This document shows positions 23,273 through 34,844 of a stretch of DNA of 64,000 nucleotides, one piece after another. Location of the stretch: contig NC_088302.1 of NCBI RefSeq assembly GCF_032854445.1, positions 58,322,237 through 58,386,236 of the forward strand, in the 5' to 3' direction. The notes below the pieces were generated by a model. The model ran no database searches, had not been told where the DNA came from, and saw only the letters and a list, made by a program, of their open reading frames with translations. Each line of letters starts with the position of its first letter. Position 1 is the first letter of the stretch. A program made the translations under genes and the position numbers. The DNA is from Liolophura sinensis. Lineage: Eukaryota > Mollusca > Polyplacophora > Chitonida > Chitonidae.

Positions 23273-23653
23273 CCTACAACAAGCAGCTTAAACGCAGTTC
23301 TTTGTCTGCTGTGCTAGTCCGGGATTGAATAAACCTCGACCGGGCAGGCTGACCTCGTTCACTGTCCTATGCCTTAACCTGTATAGTCGCTGTAACACAG
23401 GACACACGACAACTGGTGTCTGAGCCAAGCCACGCAGGCCGGCCAAACAGCCACACGAATCTAATACAAAAATGTCCATAAGCTGGTCAAAAATAAGAAA
23501 TTCTACAACGAAAATTATACGAGACTAATTCCCGCAACTCGGCGCAATTGTTGATTGCAAAAGCAACAATAAATTCGCTAAATTTCAGCTGAAATTTAAC
23601 TGAGACAGACTGAGCGACCAAACAAAACGTCCGACCTCTCTCCACCAGTCCAC

Positions 23654-24345
23654 ATACATACATGTACACATACATACATACATACATACATACATACATA
23701 CATACATACATACATACATGTACACATACATACATACATACATACATGTTCACATACATACATACATACATGTACACATACATACATACATACATGTACA
23801 CATACATACATACATGTACACATACATACATACATGTACACAAATATAAATACATTTATACATACATGCATACATGTACACATACATACATACATGCATA
23901 CATGTACACATACATACATACATACATACATGTACATATACATACATACATACATACATACATCCATACTTGTACATATACATACATACATGTACACATT
24001 CACACATACATACATAAATGTACATGTACACATACAAACATACATACATTTACACATACATACATACATTTACATACATGTACAAGTACATACATACATG
24101 TACAAGTACATACATACAAACATACATGTACACATACACACATACACATATACATACATGTAGATACACACATACAGACATGTACACTCACATACATGTA
24201 CACATACATACATATACATACATACATACATATACATACATACATACATACATACATGTACACACATACATACATGCATACATACATACATACTTGTACA
24301 CATACATGCGTACATACATGTACACATACATACATACATACATAC
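23654..24345. repeat. Long (CATA)n / CATGTACA microsatellite
   Basis: Nearly 700 bp of CATA units is punctuated by TGTACA, with variants such as CAAATATAAATA near 23840 and CAAGTACATACATA near 24080. All six frames give long Tyr/His/Thr or Tyr/Met/Cys/Val strings, which are repeat artefacts. Confidence 0.95.
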
Positions 24346-24486
24346 ATATGCAAAGAAATTGCAGGAGTTACAATTGTTTTTCGACGCCAAGAGCTCTTTG
24401 CCCCGGTTGAAGTCATAATTATTCGAAAGCAAGTTGCATGTTTGACAATGGGCGTGGAGATTAATTTGTTTTACAGTAGCTGCACC

Positions 24487-24497
24487 ACAAGCAGTTG
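24487..24497. repeat. Target-site duplication of A2, left copy
   Basis: ACAAGCAGTTG precedes the TGAA tail and recurs at 30245-30255 just outside the other end of A2. The exact 11-bp match defines both ends of the insertion. Confidence 0.9.
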
Positions 24498-24782
24498 AAT
24501 GAATGAATGAATGATTATGGTTTAACGCAACATCAGCAATATTTCAGCCATATCGTGGCAAGAACAGGGTGAAAAAAAAGAGGCGGTTGAGGCTTTCGAT
24601 ATGGTGGTGAGAACAAAAAAAAAACGAAACAGAAATGTTCGGACATGTTTAAATTCAGATAACAACAACCAAAAAACAGTTAAAAGTCGAAAACCGGCAT
24701 ATTTTAAAAACAGTATATTAAGAAAGCTTTATGTATACATAACTTTTTCTCTATAAATATTTATGAGAATTAAAATCTACAT

Positions 24783-27700
24783 CTTATGATAAAGGCCAAT
24801 AGCCTTCAAATAATTTATGACAACATCGCCAGCGATCCTGTAAAACAAATCATACATGTAGATAGAGCTTACCGTGTAGAATCTCTGCCGAACATGGACA
24901 AAGTTTACACAGTCAACCAAGATATGTTTGATGCATATTGGACATCACATCCAACACACTCGCGAGCACTGCTCCCATCTAGTATGAAATTGTGTGTCAG
25001 ATGAGAATGTGCAAGATGACACCTCGTGAAAACCATTTGGTCCCTACGAGACATTCCACAAATACAGGCATTGTACCCAATGGCGGGATAAACAGCATAC
25101 AGTTTATTATATACCTGTAAGATTCATTCACCCTGCCAGAGGCGACGAATGTATTTTAAAATATTAGATTTTATGTCAGTATACGGGATTTTAACCCGAG
25201 ATACAGGTTTGTACGGGGCAGCTTTCGTTTCTCTGTTTGTAACTTGGTATCCAACAGAATATAATATCTTTACCTCTTTTAATTTGTTTTCTGTGTTTGG
25301 CTATTATCTCAAGTATCAATGGATTTTTAAATTTATTGTTCTGAATTGCCAAAAGGCAAGACAGCTAGTCGGTGCATATTGCTGCCCTGAGGGCATGCCC
25401 AGAGGAAACATATGATAAGGCCAGGAGTATAGCCCTGATCTCTGCAGAAAACATAGAAGATGAAGGTGGAAGATGAAGAGAAGTGACCCGCTGATCTAAG
25501 ACAGCGACAGCCGCAACCCTGTCCCCATCCTTTGACCCGTCAGTATATATAAATTTATGATCCATATAATCAGCCTTGATTTCAGCAAAACTTTGCTGAA
25601 TTATAAGAGGATTTGAATTTGATTGATTATATTTACGTAGATGAAATATTAGTTTAGGATGTGGAAGGCGCCAGGGAGGAGACTCCGGAAAAGATACCGG
25701 AGCTATATCCTCCAGCTTGATGTTAGCTTCCGCAATATGGTCCCGTATACGAAGACCAAACGGAGGGATCTTGTTAGGACATTTAGTATATTTGTCTACA
25801 TATAATGGATTGAAAAAAACAGCCGTAGGCAGGGTTTGTTGGATGTGCTTTAAGCTTTGTAGCATATTAAAGGCTCAGTTTTATACGCTTGTGATGTAAA
25901 GAAGGCTCGTTAGCCTCTACGTATAAACTCTCTACTGGGGAGGTTCTAAAAGGACCAAGGCTGAGCCTCAAACCTTGGTGATGGACCGGTGCCAACATAT
26001 TATTATACTACTCCATAGCGGAACCGTAAATGATGGATCCAATTTAGACCTCACCGGAGAACGATATAAATTAAGTGAAACGGATCGGTCAGCACTCTAA
26101 TCGGTGCTAGACACAACCATAATTATATCGAGAGCCTTTCTACATTTAGCTTTTACCATTTTTATGTGACGTATAAATGATAATTTTTCATCGACTATGA
26201 CCCCTAAACATTTATTTTCTCCAACAATTTTCACTAGCTCACCACAAAAATTAAGTTCAGGGTCTAGATGAAATTTCCGCTATTTACAAAAATGCATACC
26301 GACGGCTTTAGGCGTTGAAAATCTAAAACCATTAGCAAATGCCCATTTCTCGGTTTTATTGAGACAAAGCTGCAACAGGCGTTCGATATTATTTATAATC
26401 TGAGCTCGGTAGCATTTACGGAAGTCAGCTACATATCAAAAACCCCTCAGTGACAGATGTCAATGTTTTAGCCAAACTATTAATTTTTATGCTTAACAGT
26501 GTAGGTGAAAGGATACTGCCCTGGGGCACACCCATCTCCTGCTCATAAGAGTCAGAAAGAGTGGACCCCACCCTTACCTTGAACTGACGATCAGATAAAA
26601 ATTCTGATATAAATATTGGTAATCGACCTTTAAGGCCCATGTCCGCAAGGTCTTCCAAAATACTATATTTCCATGTGGTGTCGTAGACCTTTTTAAGGTC
26701 AAAAAATATCGACACCACATGTTATTGCTGAAGCCATCTTCAAATTCGAATCGAACCAGGTGATCCATAGTGGATCTACCTTGACGAAAATCACATTGAA
26801 TATCAGATAAAAGCTTGTTGGTTTCATGAAACCAAACAAGTCTATCATTAATAATCCGTTCCATAGTCTTACAGACACAGCTGGTAAGAGCTATGGGACA
26901 GTGATTAGACGGATGAGTATGATCCTCACCCGGTTTGGGAACCGGGATAATACATGCCCCCCTCCACGACGATTGAAAATTACCAGTTATCCAAATATCA
27001 AGCCCAAGCAAGCCCAAGTTCTTCGGTGCCTCATGTGGTAAATGATTCAGAAACTTATAAGTTTCAGTTTTAAGTTCATCGATATTAAAAGGACAATTAT
27101 AATCTATAGAAAGGTGCAATTTAATGTTCTTCTGGTTTTTAATATGTTGGAATTCTGAAGTATAATTCTCAGAAGATTTCTTGGAAATTGTCTCAGCTAA
27201 TTTATTAGCTATATCGGGTGGAGAAGTTAATATATTAAGTCCATCTTTTAAATGCTGAAGTTTTGCTTTATTATTTTTACCTTAAGTTTCTGAACCATGT
27301 TGCAGACCTTACGCATGGGTGTTTTTGACGTAATGTCCGCCAACAAGATCGTCTCTTGAACTTGAGTAATCGACGAACCTTAGCTTTAAAAATACGAACC
27401 TGGATTAAGTTAATATCATTAGGACATATATTAAAATTTGGCTCGGCCTTTTTGCGGTCCTTAATGGCTTTGCGACAGTCCTTATCATACCAGGGTTTAC
27501 TTTTGGATTTTGGATTTGTCGAGGTTTTAGGGATAGTTCTATTGGCAGCTCGTAACTAGCTCGTTAAATTTTAATATAGGATCATCTGATGCATTGAGTC
27601 TCTGGAATATCCGCCTCACAGAACATCTCAAATGCAATCCAATCTGCTTTATCGAACTTCCATCTAGCTGCACGTTCTAAGGATAAGAATTGATATGCTC

Positions 27701-28330
27701 TAGGATTATTGGGAAAATGATCACTTCCACAAAGATCGTCATGCACCTTCCAAGAAAAAATCCGGGAGAAGTGACGGATCCGTGATAGTGAAATCGATCG
27801 CAGGATAAGTGCCGTTACCCGGATGTAAATAGATATTAGAACAATCATTAAAATAACATAGTTCCTCCTTAGATAAGAAGTGTTCCACTATCTTGCCCTT
27901 ATTATTTATTTCATTTCTACCCCAAAGGTGGTTATGGGAATTAAAATCTCCCAGTGTTATAAACGGTTTAGGTAATTGTTCTTTTAGATTATGTAACTGA
28001 AAAGCTGACAAAGAAGTGTTCGGACGTATATACACCGAAAATAATGTCACTGTTTCATGTAATGAAACACGAACGGCCACAGCAGAGCAAAAGGGCTGTG
28101 GATAGTACTATTAATTATGCATATCGTGGAGCCGCCAGCAACTCGCTCATCTTCAAAGAATAAGTGCTACAAAGTGAATAATTTTTACGAGTTATTTTAT
28201 CTTCAGGTGGTGTCTTCAGGTGAGTTTCCTGAAGACACAGGGCAACTGGATTTAAGGATTGAACTAGCTGTGTTATTTCAATAAAATTTGAATTGACCTC
28301 GACAATTCCTCTGTATAATTTTGTCTAAAG
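24783..28330 (-). pseudogene. A2 ORF2 polyprotein remnant (endonuclease, RT, RNase H)
   Basis: Read leftward: an endonuclease N-terminal part near 28330-28200 (NPVALCLQETHLK), the rest of the endonuclease with LGDFNSHNHLWG near 27960 and a GSDHFP box near 27720, a basic linker to about 27300, RT with IPVPKPGEDHTHPSNH near 26930, MVSIFFDLKKVYDTTW near 26715 and PQGSILSPTLLSIKIN near 26515, a decayed YVDD near 26430, a thumb with LGPFRTSP near 25950, RNase H at about 25560-25370 (IYTDGSKDGD), and a remnant C-terminus to about 24783. Numerous frameshifts separate these blocks. Confidence 0.8.
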
Positions 28331-28339
28331 ATATTAAGG

Positions 28340-29690
28340 AGGAAGGCGTATGGGGGATTTATCTTTATGTTTGGACCGAGGACGACCCTTCAGTGGAGAT
28401 CGGCTGGAAGATCTCCATGGTGCGGGTGACGTATCCATCACAAACGCATCTGAAGGAGCAACGTCCTTCACCGATCCAAGCCTATAAAACGTTTGGACAA
28501 GATCTCTGATGCCCTTAGAGGGACGCTCCGTGGGGCCACTAGGTTTATTATTTTCATTATGACTTCTGTTTCCACTCTTAGTTCTGGCAGTTTTGTTTTG
28601 ATCATGTTCAGGTTTATCATTTTTTGTGTAATATTCACTTGTTTCACTTGCTGTAGTATAGTGGTCTGAGTTGAGCAGGAATTACGGGCAGGTTGAAAAG
28701 ATATAGAACTAGGTTTGTCGTTTCCCATGGGCCAAATCAAGGAGGTTTGTAGCAACAAATGCTACTCGCTTGACTACACTGGCAAACGATGTCTGCGGAG
28801 AAGTATTAGAAGGTGAGACTGATCTTCGAGCTTCCTGACATGACATATTGTTTTTGTCTTTCATATTGATTATTTGTTTTTCCTTCACGTCTCTAGACGA
28901 AGCCATGTGATCTCCACAGCAGTTGCTACACTTAACTGTGTTGCTGCAGTCAAAACCATTATGACCCTCACTGCCGTACATCCCTTGCCGTGGCCAAATT
29001 TTGGCTTATTGATTAGGCATTAGGGATGTATAAATCCACTTTAACCCTATACGGGCCAATGTTGATATGCGACGGTAGAGAGCTATTGTTAAATGTGAAA
29101 AGGTAGGTATTTAATTTGATGATGTTGCCAGCTTTTTTTGTTGTGAAACGTTTCACTCTGGTAACACCTTTTGGCTTTAATTCTGTACAGATTTCTTCAG
29201 TTATGTCTATGACATCACCGTCCCTATCACGTATTATTCCCTGACAGCTGTTCAGGGAATTGTGAGGGGATGTATAAATAGGTATATCAGATATTTTGTG
29301 TAATGATGATAAATTTTTAGATTGTTGTTTCCGGAAACATTCGATCAGAATGTCTCCGGATCGTAGTTTTTTAACAGTTTCCAAAGTTCCTGCTGCTCCT
29401 TCTTATGCCCTTTTTAACTAAAAGGATGGATTTTTGAGGCCCGCTTTTGTTCACGCCTAGTAGAGAGGACGATAAAAGGCCAATTGTCCTGTCTATTATC
29501 AAATGAATCAGATAAAACTTCCAACTTCCTCTTTTTATCAGCACCTGACGTGGGATGAGAGACAGATCGGATAGATAGATTAGAAACGTTTGATGAAAGG
29601 TTAAAGGAAGTCATAATAAATATTAAATACGAATTTACCCCATGTGTTCCCCAGCTACCACGGAGTGCCAACAAGGGCGATGCCTGAACC
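28340..29690 (-). pseudogene. A2 ORF1 (gag-like) remnant
   Basis: A nucleic-acid-binding ORF1. Segments in order are an N-terminus near 29670-29414 with RQDNWPFIVLST, a central domain at 29384-29013 (GDILIECF, SLNSCQGIIRDRDGD, KGVTRVKRFTTKK, INIGPYRVKVD) typical of ORF1 proteins of this group, then a knuckle region near 28975-28890 in which several Cys/His positions survive (GFDCSNTVKCSNCCGDHMASS), and a Ser/Thr/Lys-rich tail. The first knuckle is lost at about 29000, and frameshifts separate the parts. Confidence 0.72.
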
Positions 29691-30173
29691 TGGGGATACC
29701 CAACAGGAGATAGACCATAGACTTCACATGACGTATACTCGAATAGATGGCCTTAATGAGCAAACCCCATCAAGTTAATAAGGTCATACATCAGACACAT
29801 ACTACTCGACTGACCCATGAGCCACCGCCTCAAAACATAGCCCCACAGCCAAAACTTGGAAGGAAACGGTTATTCTCAAAGGATTGATGTTATCGAGAAA
29901 TGTTTAGGACCAAGCAAAGGCAAGACATGACCAAGCCGATTGATCGGACCGGGCCCATCCGACCTCCCGTCTCTCTCCAAGTAAGGGCCAAAGTGGCGTG
30001 TTGGGCATGAGGATCTCACAAGACCAACACGCCTTCAGCCACCAGGATCCTGTCCTCGGAGATTACGGGTCGCAACCCGCGGCAAACAGGTCGCTTCCCG
30101 GTTGTCTCTCACACAACCGAGAAGATATGAGCCTATTCTATTCACCGGGCTCACACAGGAGAGCTCTAGGTTA

Positions 30174-30188
30174 GTCGTCTTTTACGAC
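30174..30188 (-). promoter_or_regulatory. Hairpin in family A 5' UTR (A2)
   Basis: GTCGT and ACGAC flank a 5-base loop, read GTCGTAAAAGACGAC on the element strand. The same hairpin lies at 39662-39676 in A3. In A3 it is enclosed by a second 8-bp stem that A2 keeps only partly. Confidence 0.45.
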
Positions 30189-30244
30189 AAGCTTGTCTAG
30201 CGGGCTGAGGTCCTATTCTTATCATCCCAGAAACCCCAAGGGGG

Positions 30245-30255
30245 ACAAGCAGTTG
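30245..30255. repeat. Target-site duplication of A2, right copy
   Basis: ACAAGCAGTTG, identical to 24487-24497. Confidence 0.9.
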
Positions 30256-31610
30256 GAACAAACTCCACACATTAACATAGCAAACACTACCGTCTCTGCG
30301 AATAGACAACATCGGTTTAATTTCATAACATCCATCTCTAAGACCACAATGCCGTTAGATCATATACTACAAGAGATAAAATAAAAATCATTTATAAAGA
30401 TTCTATTATACTAAAACCTTTAAAGAATTTTAAAACATGGCAATGCGAATTTTTACGGTCAATAGTCAAAGTCAATAGCAGTATCTTCAACGTGTCACCC
30501 TTCGTTGAAATATGTTAGACTCCACCCAATATCCAAAATGCAACAATAATTAGGACTTTAATATTATGAATCACGAAAAGTGTTCTAACTTCATTTTCCT
30601 TGCAAGAATACGAACTTCAAACATATACATGTGTAGAGCTGGTGTTGTGACGTGTCACTGGCTATAGGCAATTTTGGTAGCGGGTTCGACTGATTTTACA
30701 GAGAGCTGAATATAGGCGACTGGTTGAAAGATATAGACTATAGATACATAAAAAAAGAGACGTTTTAATCACTCAGTAAGTCAATAATTCACTTTTAGAA
30801 ATTGTTTTCAAGGCAGACATTAAAAGCGAGGGCATAACTGTGCAAGGCATTACTCGGATGGAAACACACAGTATTGTGATAGGGATTTACTTATTTAATT
30901 GGTGTTCTACGCCGTACTCAGGAGTGTTTCGCTTAAATACAACGGTGGCTTGTCCTACTGATAGATTGAAGTCGAGTGAAATCGAGTGAAAACAGGAGAA
31001 AATGTCTGTGGACACTAATATTTGTCGTAGCACAGTGTTACACGTAAACCTATTCGGCTGTCTAGTGTGTTTTATTTGGATTTGTTTGATGGAAGTATTC
31101 TGTTTTGATGTCGAGCTGAGAAACACATAAACGTTATCTCATAACGAATGCATGCAAAAGGGCATAACTTGCAACATAAACTGATATTCATATCCTTAAA
31201 GCTGACAGAAGCTGGCCTGTCTCTTCCTGAACGCTTCGCTGTCTTCTTCCTCCGTATAGGAGAATGAGACATGACTGTTCGGGTGAGGTGTCATGCTTGG
31301 TGCCTTAGTCATGTTGATGCACTGAGTCGAGTGTAAAATATGACGGAATTGGGAGATCTCTCAGTTCCAAGTGGCGGTTGAAGAGTGCTGAGTCTGCGGT
31401 AGGGAGGGATGGAGGGGCGTCATTCAGCTCAAAAACAGGCGAGAAATTGAGTACAGGAAACCAATTACAAATATATATCTGGTAAAATATGTACATGTAC
31501 CTACTCGGAGAGAAACCGTAGACTTAGACTACAGTAACTCCGAAGGACAATGTGTAAGCTACAGGTAGGTCTGTCTATCTATTAAAGCAACTGCCACGTT
31601 ATTTCACAAA
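30256..31610. other. No gene recognised (about 1.35 kb between A2 and A3)
   Basis: AT-rich sequence with only short open stretches on either strand and no recognisable domain, repeat or RNA gene. This is likely the pre-existing host sequence into which A2 and A3 inserted. Confidence 0.6.
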
Positions 31611-31621
31611 GCCGTATTGGA
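31611..31621. repeat. Target-site duplication of A3, left copy
   Basis: GCCGTATTGGA precedes the TGAA tail and recurs at 39732-39742. The leading G may belong to the element, making the duplication 10 or 11 bp. Confidence 0.9.
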
Positions 31622-31907
31622 ATGAATGAACGAATGAATGATTATGGCTTAACGCCACATCGGCAATATTTCAGCCATATCGTGGCGAGAACAAGGTGAA
31701 AACACGAGGCGGTTAAGGTTTTCGACACAATAGTGAGAACATCAAAAATAAAACAAAAATAAAAAAATCAGACATGTTTAAAAGCAGATAAGAAAAAACC
31801 CAAAACAGTAAAAACTCGAAAACCAACATATCTTAAAAATAGTACATCTAGAAATCTATATGTATATAACTTTTTATTTGTAAATATTTACGACAATTCA
31901 AATTATA

Positions 31908-33412
31908 TACTTGGCGCCATTAAAAACGCACGGTCGTTAGCTATTGACATATTGTGAGAAATGCCAGTGGGAACCAATTGTGAATACGTTTATATTGGAA
32001 AACAAGGCAGCGGTCGCAACGGGACAACGAATCAACCAACTGTGAAAGCCGATTGACGTTTATTCCTCACATCGAAATCACGAGTACAGAAAGTGAAATT
32101 GACATTTAATAATGGGTATGTCCACCTCGGGCAGCAATGCAAGCCGTACATCTGCGACGCATAGAGCTGACAAGTCTCATTATTCTCTGCTGTGGGATCA
32201 GATCCCATTCGCCCTGCAGTACCTGGATCAATTCACGTCGGTTGCGTGGCGAAGGTTGACGTTGGGCCACGGCAGACTTCAGGTGGTCCCACAGGTGCTC
32301 AATGGGCGATAGATCCGGGGAGTAGGCCGGCCACTCCATGACGTCGACATCATTCTGTCGCAAGAAGTCTTGCGTTAATCTGGCAGAGTGTGGGCGGGCA
32401 TTGTCTTGCTGAAACGTCGTCACGGCAGCGTTGGCATGGAGAAATGGAAGCAGCACCGGCCGAAGAATGTCATTCACGTACCGCTGAGCATTCAGGTTGC
32501 CATCAACAATGACACGGGGAGTCCGTCTGTTAGAGGTGATGCCTCCCCACACCATAACACTAGCGCCACCCCAGCGATTTCCTTCCCGCACGCATACGTT
32601 TTCGAAACGTTCACCACGTCTGCGCCACACATGTCGACGTCTGTCAGGACGATGAAGGCAGATACGACTCTCGTCAGAAAAAAGGACAGAGTTCCAATCA
32701 TTTACACGCCATCGTTGATGACCCTGAGCACAGCGCAATCGATTTCGGCGTGCAGCAGGTGTCAATATGGGCTTGGTAGGGGATGCGAGCATGCATCCGT
32801 ATTGCTCGGAGACGGCGTTGTATGGTGTTGGGGCTCACCCTGGGCCTCCCAGTCCCCACTGTCTCACGAGCAGTCTGTGTGGCGGTGCGGAAACGGTCAC
32901 GTGTGTGCTGCAATGCGTTGTACCGATCTTGTCGTGCCGTAGTGACTCTTGGCCTACCGGGGCGTGGACGGTCGGCAACAGTGCCAGTTTCATGCTCCCT
33001 GGTAATGAGGCGGCTAATTGTAGAGGGATGACATTGCATGTGACGTGCCACTGTGGCACGACTGAGTCCCGCACGTAACATGCCAATTGCACGTTCTCTT
33101 TCTTGAGCCGTAAGTCTGGGCATGGTACCGTTTTTTTGAAATGTTGTTCGTCTTTGTGGTTAACGTGGTGTAACGTATTGAGCACACCACAACTGTGCAG
33201 TGACATGTGCTCTCAGCGCTGACACTGCACTCAATGGCCGATATTCCGCACTGTTACGTAACGCACACAAAGGGTGCGTCGGAATAACACACGGTCGTGC
33301 ACTACCCGCAACTCAACCTTCACAAACCATGAACCACGCACAGTCACTGAACAATCGACTTTTGTGGCGCACGGATACAATTTCAACCGTGCGTTTTTAA
33401 TGGCGCCAAGTA
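31908..33412 (-). mobile_element. Tc1-like DNA transposon T1
   Basis: A 1.5-kb element with perfect terminal inverted repeats of about 27 bp starting TACTTGGCGCCATTAAAAAC, and TA duplications at 31906-31907 and 33413-33414. It carries one transposase gene on the minus strand. It is inserted in the 3' UTR/ORF2 end of A3. Removing it rejoins GACAATTCAAATTATA to TTTTATGATAGA, matching A1 near 3712-3730. Confidence 0.93.
32106..33123 (-). pseudogene. T1 Tc1-type transposase (one frameshift)
   Basis: A DDE cut-and-paste transposase of the Tc1 group, about 339 residues if read through the shift. ATG at 33123 (MPRLTAQERERAIGML). The N-terminal half is a paired-like helix-turn-helix region (SRATVARHMQCHPSTISRLI) followed by the GRPR motif (RPRPGRPRVT). 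A single frameshift lies near 32780. The C-terminal half holds the catalytic D in LFSDESR, D in QQDNARPHSA and E in SPIEHLWDHL. Exactly 34 residues separate the second D from the E, so it is DD34E, as in Tc1. The gene ends with a TAA near 32106. Apart from the shift the frame is intact and the ends are perfect, so this is the youngest-looking DNA transposon here. Confidence 0.92.
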
Positions 33413-34844
33413 TATTTTATGATAGAGATGCTGTCAAATAAATCATATATAGAGTTAACTGTGTAGAATCTCTCCCGAACATGGGCAAAGTCTACACAGT
33501 CAACTAAGGTATGTTTGATGCCATATTGGGCATCACGTCTAACACACTTGGGAGCACTGACCCCATCTGGTATGAAATTGTGTGTTAGATGAGAATGCCC
33601 AACACGACACGTTGTTAAAACTACTTGGTCTATACGAGACTTTTCCCTAGTATAATTATTGTACCCAATGACCGGATGAATGACATGCAGTTTATTGTAA
33701 ATCTACAGATCCCATTCACCCTGCCAAAGGCGACGAATATATTTAAGAATATTCGACTTAAAATCATTGTATGGTATTTTAATTCTTGACAAAGGTTTAG
33801 TAAGGGCAGTTTTAGCCTCCCTGTCTACGACTGTGTTTCCATGGATACCAGAATGACTTGGTATCCAGCAGAATATGATATCTTTACCTCTTTTAATTTG
33901 TTTTCTATGTATGGCTAATATTTTGAGGATCAACGGATCTTTTAATTTATTATTCCTAATTGCCAAAATGCAAGACAGCTAGTCGCTGCATATCACGGCC
34001 CTCTGGGCATACCCAGAAGAAACATATGATAAGGCCAGGAGTATAGCCCTGGCCTTTGCAGGCCAGGGCTAATGAAGAGGTTGGAAGAGGTTGCTAAAAA
34101 GACTGATGAAGAGGTTGGAAGACGAAGAGAAGCAACTCGCTGCTATAAGACAGCTGCAGCTGGGGGTCTGTCACCATCCTTTGACCCATCAGTATATATA
34201 AATTTATAATCCGAATGTTTAGCCCTATTTTCAGCAAAATCTTGCTGAATTATAAGAGGATTTGTATTGGATTTATTATATTTTCGTAGATCGAATATCA
34301 GTTTAGGTTGTGGAAGAAGCCATGGTATAAACTCTCTACTGGGGAGGTTCTAAAAGCACCGAGACTGAGTCTCAAACCTTGGTGATGGACCGGATCCAAC
34401 ATTTTAATATACGACTTCCTAGCGGAACTGTAAATGATGGTTCGATAGTCCAATTTAGACCTCACCAGAGAACGATATAAATTAAGTGAAACAGATCGGC
34501 AGCACCCCAATCGGTGCTAGACACGACCTTAATTATATCGAGAGCCTTTGTACTTTTAGCTTTAAGCATTTTAATATGAGGTATGAAGGATAATTTCTTA
34601 TCAAATATAACCCCTAAAAATTTATTTTCTCCAACAATTTTCACTGGTTCACCATGAAAATTAAGTTCAGGGTATAGATGGAATTTCCGTTTGTTACAAA
34701 ATGCATACCGACGGTTTTAGACGTTGAAAATCTAAAACCATTGGCAACTGTTCATTTCTCGATTTTATTGAGACAAAGCTGCAGTTGCCTCTCGATGTTA
34801 TTCATATTTTTAGCACGGTAGCATATAAGAAAATCATCTACATA

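Larger units (their letters stand above)
17611..23653 (-). mobile_element. Non-LTR retrotransposon family B, copy B3
   Basis: This is a complete-layout copy in reverse orientation. The ACTC tail lies at 17611-17624 (as GAGT), ORF2 runs 21447 to 17767, ORF1 runs 22826 to 21457, and the 5' UTR reaches about 23653. It faces B2 tail to tail across about 0.75 kb of CATA repeat and SINE2. It has the longest unbroken ORF1 of the three copies and carries an 18-bp telomere-like insertion in its RT. Outside the 5' end the CATA repeat resumes immediately. Confidence 0.9.
24498..30244 (-). mobile_element. Non-LTR retrotransposon family A, copy A2, full length
   Basis: A 5.75-kb element bounded by an 11-bp target-site duplication. 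Its 5' end (right) begins CCCCCTTGGGG on the element strand and its 3' end (left) is a TGAA tail. It holds a 5' UTR of about 550 bp (to about 29700), ORF1 (about 29690-28340) and ORF2 (about 28330-24783). The 5' UTR contains the hairpin GTCGTnnnnnACGAC at 30174-30188, which is also present in A3. It is full length but has many stops and frameshifts, so it is old. Confidence 0.9.

Noticed and set aside
9683-24432. Long open frames rich in Tyr, Met, Cys, Val, His and Thr within the CATA tracts
   Set aside because: CATA and TGTACA repeats lack stops in most frames. The frames overlap on both strands and end when the repeat ends.
30887-31496. Short ORFs in the spacer between A2 and A3
   Set aside because: All are under 80 codons with no domain, repeat or splice pattern to support them.
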